DNA of 31,851 bases, taken from positions 1-31,851 of the forward strand of contig CBCXVT010000006.1 of the NCBI GenBank assembly GCA_965178635.1. The letters run 5' to 3'. The stretch is from GCA-2733415 sp965178635. Lineage in GTDB: Bacteria > Bacteroidota > Bacteroidia > Flavobacteriales > Flavobacteriaceae. The position numbers and the translations under genes were made by a program. Positions 1 to 7,853 of this stretch are shown here, in pieces (position 1 is the first letter of the stretch; each line of letters starts with the position of its first letter). The notes under the pieces are model-generated. The model was not told the origin of the DNA. It saw only the letters and a list, made by a program, of their open reading frames with translations, and did not search any database.

Positions 1-1133
1 CTGACAACCAAGAATTCAAACTAGGAAACATTACCATCAAAGTGTTACACACTCCTGGTCATACTATGGAAAGCAGTAGCTTTTTATTAATTGATAGCAA
101 TGGAAAAGACCACGCAATATTTAGTGGCGACACTTTGTTTTTAGGAGATGTTGGACGACCAGATTTGGCGCAAAAAGGAGACATCACAGAACGTGATTTA
201 GCAGGGTATTTATACGACAGTTTACGAACTAAAATAATGACTTTAGCAAATGACGTTATTGTATATCCAGCACATGGTGCAGGATCAGCATGTGGTAAAA
301 ACATGAGTAAAGAAACCGTTGGTACTATTGGTGATCAAAAAAACACTAATTACGCACTACGTGCAAACATGACTAAAGATGAATTTATTAATGAGGTTAC
401 AGACGGATTAATGCCTGCTCCTAAGTATTTCCCTGCAAACGTGAAAATGAACAAAGAGGGTTATGACGATATCGATACTGTTATTGCTCGTGGAACTCAA
501 GGCTTATCACCTTCAGAGTTTGAAGAAAAAGCAAATGATACTGGCGCCTTAATTTTAGATGTACGCCACCAAAATGATTTCGTGCTAGGACATATTCCAA
601 AATCTATATTTATTGGTATTGACGGTGGTTTTGCTCCATGGGTTGGTGCTTTAATTGGTGATGTCAAACAACCTATTTTGATTGTTGCCCCAGAAGGTCG
701 TGAAACTGAAGTTATCACGCGTTTGTCACGCGTTGGATTTGATAATACTATTGGTTATTTAAAAGGCAGTTTTGACGCTTGGAAAAATGATGGAAAAGAA
801 ACCGATATGCTGCGTTCTATTAGTGCTGAGGAATTTGCTTCTGAAAAAGGTGATGCTAAAGTTTGTGATGTCAGAAAAGATGGTGAATACAGTTCTATGC
901 ATATCGAAAATGCAATTCACACGCCTTTAAGTGCTATTAATGATTATTTAGATACTTATAAATCTGACGATAACATCTACATACATTGCGCAGGTGGTTA
1001 CCGTTCAGTAATTGCTGCATCTATTTTAAAAAGTAGAGGTATTCATAACTTAACCGATATAAAAGGTGGTTTTGGCGCTATTAAAAAAACAGCTATTACA
1101 TTAACTGATTTTGTCTGTCCTACAACATTATAA
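1..1133 (+). CDS. Persulfide dioxygenase-rhodanese fusion (MBL fold, CstB-like), 5'-truncated by window edge
   Basis: The reading frame is open from the left edge (codons start at base 3), so the start codon and the first metal-binding motif HxHxDH lie outside the window. The GTG at 42 is an internal valine. Visible are the later metallo-beta-lactamase ligands: His in HTPGHT, Asp in GDTLFLGD, and a PAHG motif. Two rhodanese domains follow. The first (about bases 480-810) has VAPEGRE where the catalytic Cys loop should be, so it is probably inactive. The second (about 810-1100) has an intact CAGGYRS loop. MBL plus pseudo-rhodanese plus active rhodanese is the order known in staphylococcal CstB, which oxidises low-molecular-weight thiol persulfides and yields thiosulfate. 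The C-terminus FVCPTTL carries a further Cys. It sits 9 bp upstream of a second rhodanese gene. The family call is firm; the exact substrate is inferred. Confidence 0.88.
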   Translation, partial: DNQEFKLGNITIKVLHTPGHTMESSSFLLIDSNGKDHAIFSGDTLFLGDVGRPDLAQKGDITERDLAGYLYDSLRTKIMTLANDVIVYPAHGAGSACGKNMSKETVGTIGDQKNTNYALRANMTKDEFINEVTDGLMPAPKYFPANVKMNKEGYDDIDTVIARGTQGLSPSEFEEKANDTGALILDVRHQNDFVLGHIPKSIFIGIDGGFAPWVGALIGDVKQPILIVAPEGRETEVITRLSRVGFDNTIGYLKGSFDAWKNDGKETDMLRSISAEEFASEKGDAKVCDVRKDGEYSSMHIENAIHTPLSAINDYLDTYKSDDNIYIHCAGGYRSVIAASILKSRGIHNLTDIKGGFGAIKKTAITLTDFVCPTTL

Positions 1134-1142
1134 AACATACAT

Positions 1143-1460
1143 ATGAAAGATATTACACAAACTGAATGGGAAGAGTTAACGTCTAAAGATGATAATAAAG
1201 TTATCCTTGATGTGAGAACACCTAATGAATGGTCAGAAGGTATTATTGAAAATGCTGTTCTAATTAATATTATGGAAGCACAGTCGTTTATGGAATCTAT
1301 TGAAAACTTAGATAAAAGCAAAAACTATTACATTTATTGCAGAAGCGGTGGGCGAAGTGGTCAAGCCTGTCAGGTTATGGATTCAATCGGGTTCGGCACC
1401 ACATATAACCTTATTGGCGGTATGATGAAGTGGACAGGAAAAACAAGTCATATAAACTAA
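1143..1460 (+). CDS. Single-domain rhodanese sulfurtransferase
   Basis: This 105-residue protein is a stand-alone rhodanese fold without a signal peptide, so it is probably cytoplasmic. The N-terminal strand ILDVRTPNEW is typical, and the active-site loop CRSGGRSGQA supplies the persulfide-carrying cysteine at about residue 66. The C-terminal GGMMKW segment is also a family hallmark. Such proteins move sulfane sulfur between persulfides, thiosulfate, cyanide or protein thiols. It begins 9 bp after the persulfide dioxygenase fusion, so the two are very likely co-transcribed and may pass sulfur between them. Length and motifs are normal for the family. Confidence 0.92.
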   Translation: MKDITQTEWEELTSKDDNKVILDVRTPNEWSEGIIENAVLINIMEAQSFMESIENLDKSKNYYIYCRSGGRSGQACQVMDSIGFGTTYNLIGGMMKWTGKTSHIN

Positions 1461-1519
1461 TATTATACGTAAGATATTTCCTTTTTACACGACTAATTTG
1501 AAACATAAAACCATACAAG

Positions 1520-1792
1520 ATGACCGCAACAATTAACATACAAAACCTAAAATGTGGTGGATGTGCAAACACAATCATAACAAAAGTTTCAGCAATTGAA
1601 AATATTAGTGATGTAACTGTAGATAACGAAACTGATACTGTAACATTTAACTACACTACTGAACAAGATCTCTTAGCTGCGAAAAACAAATTAGCGGCAA
1701 TAGGCTATCCAGAAGTAGGAGAAAAAAACTCGTTAAGCTCTAAAGCAAAATCATTTGTAAGTTGTGCTTCTGGAAGATTAAATAATGTATAA
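1520..1792 (+). CDS. Heavy-metal-associated (HMA) domain protein
   Basis: This 90-residue protein has one HMA domain (about residues 3-68) with the metal-binding CGGC motif (Cys12, Cys15), as in copper chaperones and the N-termini of CPx-type ATPases. A short tail holds one more Cys (FVSCASG, about residue 82), which is not part of the classic domain. No signal peptide is seen. It follows the rhodanese after 59 bp and precedes the thioredoxin gene by only 2 bp, so it sits inside the thiol/sulfur cluster. Copper or another soft metal is the expected ligand, but in this setting the CxxC pair could equally carry sulfane sulfur. The metal role is established for the family; the persulfide role is inference. 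Confidence 0.85.
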   Translation: MTATINIQNLKCGGCANTIITKVSAIENISDVTVDNETDTVTFNYTTEQDLLAAKNKLAAIGYPEVGEKNSLSSKAKSFVSCASGRLNNV

Positions 1793-1794
1793 TC

Positions 1795-2091
1795 ATGAGT
1801 AGTTTTTCAGACATCATTAATCAAAATAAGCCTGTTTTAATAGATTTTTACGCCACTTGGTGCGGACCTTGTAAAGCCTTAGCTCCTGTATTGAAGCAAG
1901 TGAAAGACACCGTTTCTGACACAGCTAGTGTGTTAAAAATAGACATTGACAAAAATCAAGCTTTAGCAACAAAACTTAATGTAAGAGGCGTACCAACTTT
2001 AATACTCTATAAAAACGGGAAGCAAGTCTGGAGGCAATCTGGAGTCGTACCTAAAGATGTAATTATAAACGAAATAAACAGTGTATTATAA
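1795..2091 (+). CDS. Thioredoxin
   Basis: This 98-residue protein is a compact thioredoxin fold with the canonical WCGPC active site (residues 22-26) and the cis-proline loop RGVPTLILY. There is no signal peptide, so it should act in the cytoplasm as a disulfide or persulfide reductant. It begins 2 bp after the HMA gene, and its stop codon shares one base with the start of the downstream methyltransferase (TAATG), a tight translational arrangement. The context suggests a role in recycling persulfidated partners of the rhodaneses and dioxygenase rather than being the main housekeeping thioredoxin, but that is inference. Confidence 0.93.
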   Translation: MSSFSDIINQNKPVLIDFYATWCGPCKALAPVLKQVKDTVSDTASVLKIDIDKNQALATKLNVRGVPTLILYKNGKQVWRQSGVVPKDVIINEINSVL

Positions 2092-2687
2092 TGTCTTTGA
2101 ATGCTGATTTTTGGGAAGAAAAATACCAAAACAGCACTATTGACTGGGATATTGGTGAAGTTTCTACACCGTTAAAAACTTATATAGACCAATTAACCAA
2201 TAAAGATTTACACATCCTTATTCCTGGCGGCGGGAATTCTTATGAAGCAGAATATTTACACCGCTTAGGTTTTAAAAACGTATATGTTGTTGATTTATCC
2301 GAAACTGCCTTAGAAAACATTAAAACAAGGGTGGCTTCTTTTCCAAACTCTCACTTAATTCAGGCTGATTTTTTTGAATTACACGATTTACATCCAAATT
2401 TAAGTTTTGATTTGGTTTTAGAGCAAACATTTTTTTGTGCCATATCACCTGAGTTACGACACAATTACGTTACTCAAACCCATCGCCTATTAAAACCTAA
2501 TGGAAAATTAGTCGGACTATTATTTGATGATGCATTAAATACTGACAAACCGCCTTTTGGAGGCAGTTCTGAAGAGTATATCTCTCTTCTTAAGCCATTT
2601 TATTCACTAGCTATTTTTGAGAAGTGTTATAACTCAATCCCAAATAGAGCTAACCGAGAAGTGTTTATGAAGTTAGAAAAAAAATAA
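2091..2687 (+). CDS. TPMT/HOL-family SAM-dependent thiol (or halide) methyltransferase
   Basis: This 198-residue class I methyltransferase belongs to the thiopurine S-methyltransferase family. It starts with the family signature DFWEEKYQNSTIDWDIG. The SAM-binding motif I is LIPGGGNSYEAEYL, followed by the acidic strand end VYVVDLS. The LEQTFFCAI segment is typical of this family. Members methylate thiols, halides or hydrogen sulfide to volatile or less reactive methylated products. The ATG overlaps the thioredoxin stop by one base, so the genes are translationally coupled. In this cluster a sulfide or thiol acceptor is more likely than a thiopurine or halide. The family is clear; the acceptor is not shown by the sequence. 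Confidence 0.88.
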   Translation: MSLNADFWEEKYQNSTIDWDIGEVSTPLKTYIDQLTNKDLHILIPGGGNSYEAEYLHRLGFKNVYVVDLSETALENIKTRVASFPNSHLIQADFFELHDLHPNLSFDLVLEQTFFCAISPELRHNYVTQTHRLLKPNGKLVGLLFDDALNTDKPPFGGSSEEYISLLKPFYSLAIFEKCYNSIPNRANREVFMKLEKK

Positions 2688-2700
2688 CCTTATTAAGGTT
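2686..2700. terminator. Short hairpin over two converging stop codons
   Basis: AACCTT (2686-2691) pairs with AAGGTT (2695-2700) across a 3-base loop. An A-run lies on its left and TTTAAATT on its right. It overlaps the stop codon of the methyltransferase gene and of the converging minus-strand gene, so a weak bidirectional terminator is plausible. The stem is only 6 bp. Confidence 0.35.
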
Positions 2701-3310
2701 TTAAATTATTTGATTTCATATCTCGAAGACTTAGTGGCTTATCAAATAAAACTATAGACCGTCTAGGGTCATCCTTCCAATAAATTACTTTATACAAATT
2801 GTCTTCTTTCAAATTCGGATACTTTTCTTTAGAATTTTCTGAAACTTTATACTCTTGCTCATAAATTTCATTATTCACATAATAATAAAAAGATATTCTA
2901 TCTGAGAACCATCGTTTATACTTCGTTACCTTACCAATTACAGTATCTATTTTTTCTTCTTTTAAAAAAACTGGTTTATCTAAACGTGTTGAATTTACAG
3001 ATGGATTATTTTCTTCATATTCAATAATAAATTTTTCACCTAATACTAAACTACTCCATGAATTAGATTCATAAACTTTTGTATTTAATTGAAAACTTAA
3101 TACAGAATGCCTTGAACCTTTACCTCCAAATTCATATTTAGTAACTACACCTATAACTTCTTTAATATTATTTCGTGGAATTTTATTATAATAATGACTT
3201 GAACATTTATAAACAACTAATAACAGAATAAAACCAAAAATATATAGAATATGATTTATTATATAGTAAAGAACTCTTTTGGTTATTTTATTTTCTTTCA
3301 TTCTGTACAT
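2693..3310 (-). CDS. Small membrane protein with two internal repeats, DUF3592-like, unknown function
   Basis: I do not recognise a function. The 205-residue protein has one N-terminal membrane segment (about residues 17-36), so the rest probably faces one side of the inner membrane. The soluble part contains two copies of one module: residues about 52-113 (VIGVVTKYE ... LDKPVF) and about 124-192 (VIGKVTKYK ... FDKPL). Each has a VxGxVTKY strand, an F..N..YE strand pair, an FIIEYE or KVIYWK strand, and a DKP end. This resembles the beta-rich DUF3592 type, but I cannot confirm membership. The start is ATG at 3310, with a second ATG three codons later. It lies 1 bp after the stop of the hydroxylase-like gene and is probably translated with it. 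Confidence 0.7.
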   Translation of the reverse strand: MYRMKENKITKRVLYYIINHILYIFGFILLLVVYKCSSHYYNKIPRNNIKEVIGVVTKYEFGGKGSRHSVLSFQLNTKVYESNSWSSLVLGEKFIIEYEENNPSVNSTRLDKPVFLKEEKIDTVIGKVTKYKRWFSDRISFYYYVNNEIYEQEYKVSENSKEKYPNLKEDNLYKVIYWKDDPRRSIVLFDKPLSLRDMKSNNLKP

Positions 3311-3311
3311 T

Positions 3312-4190
3312 TTATTTCCTATATTTCACAAACCCTACAAAAAGTTGTTTCAAAAAACTCTTCGGAAACTTCTCATCTTGCTCCCAACCCAAAGGAAGTG
3401 TTCCTGATGATTCTGGAATATAATCTGTTTTAAAAATATAATCCCAAACACTTAAACTTATGCCAAAATTCACGCCTTGACGTCTGTTGTTTGGAAGAAC
3501 TTGTGCATGATGATATAAGTGCATTACGGAATTATTAAACACGTATTTTAAAGGCCCCCAAGTAATTTTAATATTCGCATGATTCAAATGCCCTATACTT
3601 ATTGCTATAAAATGAACAATGAATGCTTGTTCTGGTTCAAACCCCCCAAGAACTAAAACACCTAAAGTTTTTAGTGGTTTATATAAGATGTTTTCCATCC
3701 AGTGGTAACGCAAATGTGCTGCAAATCCCATTTCTTTTACGGAATGATGCACTTGATGAAATCGCCATAAAAAATTGTATTTGTGTAACAATACATGTGT
3801 GAACCATTGCACAAAATCTAATACAATAAAAAACACGATTAATTGTAACCAATTGGGCAAACTACTAATATCGAAAATTGACAAACTGGTTTTACTTAAA
3901 CCTAAGTCTTTTAATCCAAGCCCTATTAGTTTATAAAACCCACTAATAACAATTGAAAACACGAAAAAATTAAAATACATGTAAAAGGCATCAATCCAAA
4001 AATCTTTTCTAAATATCGATTGGTTTTTTCGCCATGGAAATAACACTTCCAAAATCCAAACCGCGAGAGAAATTACAGTTAATCCCCAGAAAAAATTGGT
4101 ATACCAAGGCACATCAAACACTATTGATTTCCATGTCCAATGTACACTTCCGGTAAATGCTTTTATAAATGCTTCGCTGTACGTATTCAT
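3312..4190 (-). CDS. Fatty acid hydroxylase/sterol desaturase superfamily membrane protein
   Basis: This 292-residue integral membrane protein carries the histidine boxes of the di-iron fatty acid hydroxylase superfamily: HVLLH (132-136), HQVHH (145-149), GHLNH (200-204) and HLYHH (224-228). Several hydrophobic segments precede and separate the boxes (about 31-50, 70-90 and 115-130). Members use O2 to hydroxylate or desaturate lipids, sterols or carotenoids in the membrane. The substrate cannot be read from the sequence; in flavobacteria, lipids or carotenoids are reasonable candidates. The gene is divergent from the alpha/beta hydrolase gene, with 53 bp between them, and is followed after 1 bp by a small membrane protein of unknown role. 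The stop TAA is at 3312-3314. Confidence 0.88.
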   Translation of the reverse strand: MNTYSEAFIKAFTGSVHWTWKSIVFDVPWYTNFFWGLTVISLAVWILEVLFPWRKNQSIFRKDFWIDAFYMYFNFFVFSIVISGFYKLIGLGLKDLGLSKTSLSIFDISSLPNWLQLIVFFIVLDFVQWFTHVLLHKYNFLWRFHQVHHSVKEMGFAAHLRYHWMENILYKPLKTLGVLVLGGFEPEQAFIVHFIAISIGHLNHANIKITWGPLKYVFNNSVMHLYHHAQVLPNNRRQGVNFGISLSVWDYIFKTDYIPESSGTLPLGWEQDEKFPKSFLKQLFVGFVKYRK

Positions 4191-4243
4191 TAGTGTAAAT
4201 ATAGGTGTAGTTTTTGATTTTAAATATAAAACCCTATATTTAA

Positions 4244-5023
4244 ATGATGGAACAAAATACAGCTAAACAACATAAAGGAACAATTGTCCTTATACATGGA
4301 AACTCTTCTTCTTCGGAAATATTTAAAGCAACTACAGAATCAGATTTGATTCCTTATAACAAAATAGCCATCGATTTATTAGGTCATGGTAATAATCAAC
4401 CTGAAAGTCTAAATCAAGAAGAGCATTTTTCAATAGTAGCCTATAAAAAAGATATCCTTAAACAATTAGAACATATTGAAGACGATGTTCTATTAGTTGG
4501 TAATTCTTTAGGTGGCCATATAGCTATAGAAATTGCATCACAAATAAAGAATTTGAAAGGATTAGTTATTTTTGGTACGCCACCACTTAAAAAACCTTTA
4601 AATTTTGACGAAGGATTTTTACCCGTTGAAGAATTACAAACTTTTTTTAAAGAAGATCCTAGTCATAGTGAAATTGAAACAACAATCAATGCAATTGTTA
4701 ATAACAAAGAAGCAAGTTCTCTATTAATTTCTGATTTTAAAAAATCAAACCCATTAGTTAGAAAAGCTATAGCTAATGATGCAGCTAATAGTAATTTTTC
4801 TAACGAGTTTGATTATTTTACTACTACTAAAACACCCAAATACATTATAGCTGGCGATCATGATATTTCTATAAACCTAAATTATTTAAAAGAAATAACT
4901 GCCCTTTGTAATGGTAATTGTGAATTAATTACATTTGAAAATTGTGGGCATTACCCCAGTATTGAACAACCAGAAAAATTCAACAACACTATTAATAAAA
5001 TAGCAACACAGTTATTTAATTAA
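4244..5023 (+). CDS. Alpha/beta hydrolase
   Basis: This 259-residue cytoplasmic protein is an alpha/beta-hydrolase fold enzyme. It shows the oxyanion-hole motif IHGNSSSS (about 17-24), the nucleophile elbow GNSLGG (Ser88), an acid candidate in IIAGDHD (Asp205 or Asp207) and the catalytic His in NCGHYPS (His236). The substrate is unknown; esters, lactones and C-C bonds are all possible in this family. Two ATG codons stand in tandem at 4244 and 4247. A TTG-N18-TATATTTA string (4214-4242) resembles a Bacteroidota promoter but lies so close to the ATG that the transcript would be almost leaderless, so I treat it as doubtful. A LuxR-type regulator follows after 7 bp. Confidence 0.9.
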   Translation: MMEQNTAKQHKGTIVLIHGNSSSSEIFKATTESDLIPYNKIAIDLLGHGNNQPESLNQEEHFSIVAYKKDILKQLEHIEDDVLLVGNSLGGHIAIEIASQIKNLKGLVIFGTPPLKKPLNFDEGFLPVEELQTFFKEDPSHSEIETTINAIVNNKEASSLLISDFKKSNPLVRKAIANDAANSNFSNEFDYFTTTKTPKYIIAGDHDISINLNYLKEITALCNGNCELITFENCGHYPSIEQPEKFNNTINKIATQLFN

Positions 5024-5030
5024 CTAAATA

Positions 5031-5723
5031 ATGATACTTCATACTGAAAAAGAGAAAATCATAAAAACGCAAGAATTTGCATATCGGTTAAGAAACTTAT
5101 ACTTGACTAATAATGATATGTTTAATCAGGTGAATGACTACCTTCCTTTTTCTGTGTTTACAAATAGACAAGATAACTTTAATATTACCTATTCTAATAA
5201 TCAATTAGAAAATAAAGGCCCAGAACTAGAACAACTCGTAGAATTGGGTAGCAGTCATTTACAAAAGATCTCTTGTCCTATTTTATTAAATGTCGCAAAG
5301 AATAAAGCCAGAACTTTTCAATTATTAAATGACAACAATAACGTTTGTTCCTATTTGCAAAATTTACGTGCCAATAGACAAATGAGATATTTTTATGCGC
5401 ATAAATTATTCTTAGATGACAACCTGTATTTTAACATCGGAAGCTTTACAGATGATTTGGGTTTAATTGGTGATGTGTTTAAAAAAGTATTTGATCCTGT
5501 AACCAAAAGTGAACAAACTTGGGTGAAATTTCAATCGCTCACCAAACAAGAAAAAGTAGTGTTACGCTTATTAGCAAAAGGACACTCAAATTCCGAAATA
5601 AGTGATTTGTTATTTATTTCTGTACATACAGTTCACACACATCGTAAAAAAATTTACAAAAAAACAGACACTAGTAAAATAAACGATTTAGTCCATTTTT
5701 CAATGGTGCTGGAATTGATATGA
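5031..5723 (+). CDS. LuxR-family (HTH_LuxR) transcriptional regulator
   Basis: This 230-residue protein ends with a GerE/LuxR-type helix-turn-helix (about residues 168-225): LTKQEKVVLRLLAKGHSNSEI followed by the recognition helix region SVHTVHTHRKKIYKK. The N-terminal 160 residues have no clear receiver domain: I do not see the DD-D-K pattern of a response regulator. They may form a PAS-like or other ligand-sensing domain (about 35-150), as in many flavobacterial LuxR proteins. It starts 7 bp after the alpha/beta hydrolase gene, so the pair probably forms one operon and the regulator may respond to the hydrolase's substrate or product (inference). It converges on the aldo/keto reductase gene with 29 bp between and no evident terminator. 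Confidence 0.87.
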   Translation: MILHTEKEKIIKTQEFAYRLRNLYLTNNDMFNQVNDYLPFSVFTNRQDNFNITYSNNQLENKGPELEQLVELGSSHLQKISCPILLNVAKNKARTFQLLNDNNNVCSYLQNLRANRQMRYFYAHKLFLDDNLYFNIGSFTDDLGLIGDVFKKVFDPVTKSEQTWVKFQSLTKQEKVVLRLLAKGHSNSEISDLLFISVHTVHTHRKKIYKKTDTSKINDLVHFSMVLELI

Positions 5724-5752
5724 TTAGCAACATCAATTTTTTTTAAAACAAT

Positions 5753-6787
5753 TTACCCCACCGGATTAGGCAATACATAATTTACAGCTTCAATATCAGC
5801 AAGCATTTCTTGTGTTAACGTTACATCAATACTAGAAATATTTTCTTTTAATTGCGCCATTGTAGTCGCTCCTATAATATTACTTGTTACAAAAGGTTGC
5901 TGGTTAATAAACGTCAATGCCAAATGAGTTAAACTTAAATTGTACTTATCTGCTACTTTTTTATATTCAGCAGTAGCATGAACAACGTGAGGTTCTAAAT
6001 AACGTCCATAACGCTCATATAAAGTTATTCGCCCTTTTGCTTTTGGGTTATCTAAATATTTACCTGAAAGAGATCCAAAACCAAGTGGAGAATACGCCAA
6101 TAGTCCTATATTTTCTCTATGAGACACTTCTGCCATATTAACCTCATAAGCTCTGTTTAACAAATTATAGACGTTCTGTACAGTTTGCATTCTTGGCAAG
6201 CCTTTTTTAGAAGCTTCTAAAAACTTCATTGTTCCATATGGCGTTTCATTAGATAATCCTACTTCACGGATTTTCCCTTCTTTTACAAAACCGTCCAAAA
6301 CATGCAATACCTCTTCAAAATTATCCTGCCATTGTTCAGTAGTATCATGAACATAATTACGTCTTCCAAATACATTTACATTACGCTCCGGCCAATGCAA
6401 TTGATATAAATCAATATAATCAGTTTGTAAACGCTTTAAACTTGTATGCAAGGCATCTGTTAAACTTGCTTTCGAAAAATTTAAATCTTTACGAATCCAA
6501 TCCATACCTCTGCTCGGTCCAGCAATTTTAGTCGCTAATACAACCTCATCTCGTTTCCCATGTTTTGTAAACCAACTACCAATGTATTCTTCAGTTTTTC
6601 CTTGAGTAGCAGCATCTGGTGGTACAGCATACATTTCTGCAGTATCAAAGAAATTTACACCTTGTGTTAACGCATAATCCATTTGTTCATGAGCTTCTTG
6701 TTCGGTATTTTGATTACCGAAAGTCATTGTTCCTAAACAAATTTTACTGACTTTAATATCTGTATTTGGTAGTGTGGTGTATTTCAT
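5753..6787 (-). CDS. tas: Tas-like NADP(H)-dependent aldo/keto reductase
   Basis: This 344-residue protein matches the E. coli Tas type in length and many local motifs: LGTMTFGNQNTE, AEMYAVPPDAATQG, SLKRLQTDYIDLYQLHWPER, LAYSPLGFGSLSGKYL and GATTMAQLKENI. The aldo/keto reductase tetrad is present: Asp48, Tyr53, Lys87 and His131. It should be a soluble TIM-barrel oxidoreductase that uses NADPH on carbonyl compounds; the physiological substrate of Tas-type enzymes is not well defined. ATG at 6787 lies just after the ompA-type terminator hairpin on the same strand, so the gene is likely expressed on its own, although no TAnnTTTG box is visible in the short gap. Confidence 0.92.
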   Translation of the reverse strand: MKYTTLPNTDIKVSKICLGTMTFGNQNTEQEAHEQMDYALTQGVNFFDTAEMYAVPPDAATQGKTEEYIGSWFTKHGKRDEVVLATKIAGPSRGMDWIRKDLNFSKASLTDALHTSLKRLQTDYIDLYQLHWPERNVNVFGRRNYVHDTTEQWQDNFEEVLHVLDGFVKEGKIREVGLSNETPYGTMKFLEASKKGLPRMQTVQNVYNLLNRAYEVNMAEVSHRENIGLLAYSPLGFGSLSGKYLDNPKAKGRITLYERYGRYLEPHVVHATAEYKKVADKYNLSLTHLALTFINQQPFVTSNIIGATTMAQLKENISSIDVTLTQEMLADIEAVNYVLPNPVG

Positions 6788-6803
6788 TTCTCAGTTGGAT
6801 TTA

Positions 6804-6845
6804 ATAAAAAAGCAATGACTGTATTTTTAAAATACAGTCATTGCT
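6804..6845 (-). terminator. Rho-independent terminator after the OmpA-family gene
   Basis: A perfect 16-bp stem (6811-6826 with 6830-6845) with a 3-base loop is followed on the minus strand by TTTTTATTAA (6810-6801). It stands 17 bp after the stop of the OmpA-family gene and directly before the start of the aldo/keto reductase gene. The stem and T-tract orientation fit termination of minus-strand transcription. Confidence 0.85.
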
Positions 6846-6862
6846 AAAACGTTTGAAGGCTA

Positions 6863-7825
6863 TTATTTTACGTCGTTTAATAACTTAGATACTTCGTCTA
6901 GTTTTGGTGTTAAAATCACCTCTATTCTACGGTTTTTCCCTTTTCCTTCTGGAGTGTCGTTAGATGCTATTGGGGCAAATTCACTTCTTCCAGCTGCAGT
7001 TAAACTTTCTGCATTAATAGCTGTATTTTCTTGTAATATATTTACAATTGCAGTAGCTCTTTTTGTTGATAAATCCCAGTTACCAGAAATATCTCCTTTA
7101 CTATTAAACGCATCATTATCGGTATGTCCTTCAATCAACACGTTAATTTCTGGGTTAACTGCTAACACTTCACCTAATTGTTTTACAGCTTGTTTTCCTT
7201 CTGTACCAACATTCCAACTTCCTGATTTGAATAACAATTTATTTTCCATAGACACGTATACTTTTCCGTCACGTTGCTCTACAGTTAATCCTTTTCCTTC
7301 AAAATTAGTTAAGGCTTTAGAAATTGAATTCTTCAATGCTTTCATGTTAGCGTCTTTGGCTGCTAATGCACTTTCCAACTCGTCAACTCTTTTTGAACGT
7401 GCGTCTAATTCTTTTTGCAATGCAATTAATCGCGCGTTTTCTGTAGCTAAAGCTTTTTCTTTATCTTCTAGTTGCTGTAATAACTCTCTGTTTTTCGCGG
7501 CGTTTTTAGCCAATTCCGAAGAACTATTTTTCTCTAATTCTTTATACGATTGTCCTAAACCATCAACCTTAGATTGTGTTTCAGCAATCTCGTTTGCTAA
7601 TTTTGCTTTATCGGCTTTTAATTGTTCTATTGCCCATTCAGCTGTCGCTAACTCATCTTGTAATTTTGCCGTTAACTCATCACAGTCTTTATTTTTATCT
7701 TCTAAAGCTCTGTTTTCTTTTTTCAATTTGGCGTAATCACTTTCCAAATCTGTAAACACTTTTTTTGACACACAAGATGTTACTAATGCTGCTCCTACTA
7801 ATGCTAATGAAATTTGTTTTATCAT
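6863..7825 (-). CDS. OmpA-family lipoprotein with long coiled coil
   Basis: This 320-residue protein begins with a lipoprotein signal peptide ending in the lipobox VTSC (Cys18). Residues about 25-185 are rich in Lys, Glu and Ala with heptad spacing and should form a long coiled coil. The C-terminal domain (about 205-310) is an OmpA-like peptidoglycan-binding domain with VLIEGHTDND, TKRATAIVNIL, AAGRSEF and the end motif KGKNRRIEVIL. It is therefore an envelope protein tethering a lipid-anchored rod to peptidoglycan, probably with a structural role. The gene starts 28 bp after the xth stop on the same strand with no promoter motif between, so co-transcription with xth is possible. A strong terminator follows. 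Confidence 0.92.
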   Translation of the reverse strand: MIKQISLALVGAALVTSCVSKKVFTDLESDYAKLKKENRALEDKNKDCDELTAKLQDELATAEWAIEQLKADKAKLANEIAETQSKVDGLGQSYKELEKNSSSELAKNAAKNRELLQQLEDKEKALATENARLIALQKELDARSKRVDELESALAAKDANMKALKNSISKALTNFEGKGLTVEQRDGKVYVSMENKLLFKSGSWNVGTEGKQAVKQLGEVLAVNPEINVLIEGHTDNDAFNSKGDISGNWDLSTKRATAIVNILQENTAINAESLTAAGRSEFAPIASNDTPEGKGKNRRIEVILTPKLDEVSKLLNDVK

Positions 7826-7853
7826 TTTATTTTGTTTTTTTTCGGTGTTTAAT

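Noticed and set aside
42..44. GTG at 42 as the start of the first gene
   Set aside because: The frame is open to the window edge and the residues before it (ending NITIK) belong to the metallo-beta-lactamase fold; the gene is cut by the window, not started there.
4196..4242. TATATTTA boxes on both strands between the hydroxylase and hydrolase genes
   Set aside because: Both are one-mismatch matches in very AT-rich DNA and lie almost at the start codons, so I did not list them as promoters.
6954..7736. Long plus-strand open frame opposite the OmpA-family gene
   Set aside because: It is the antisense of the coiled-coil and OmpA coding sequence, with low-complexity Ser/Ala/Leu content and no family motif; the minus-strand gene has a lipobox and OmpA motifs.
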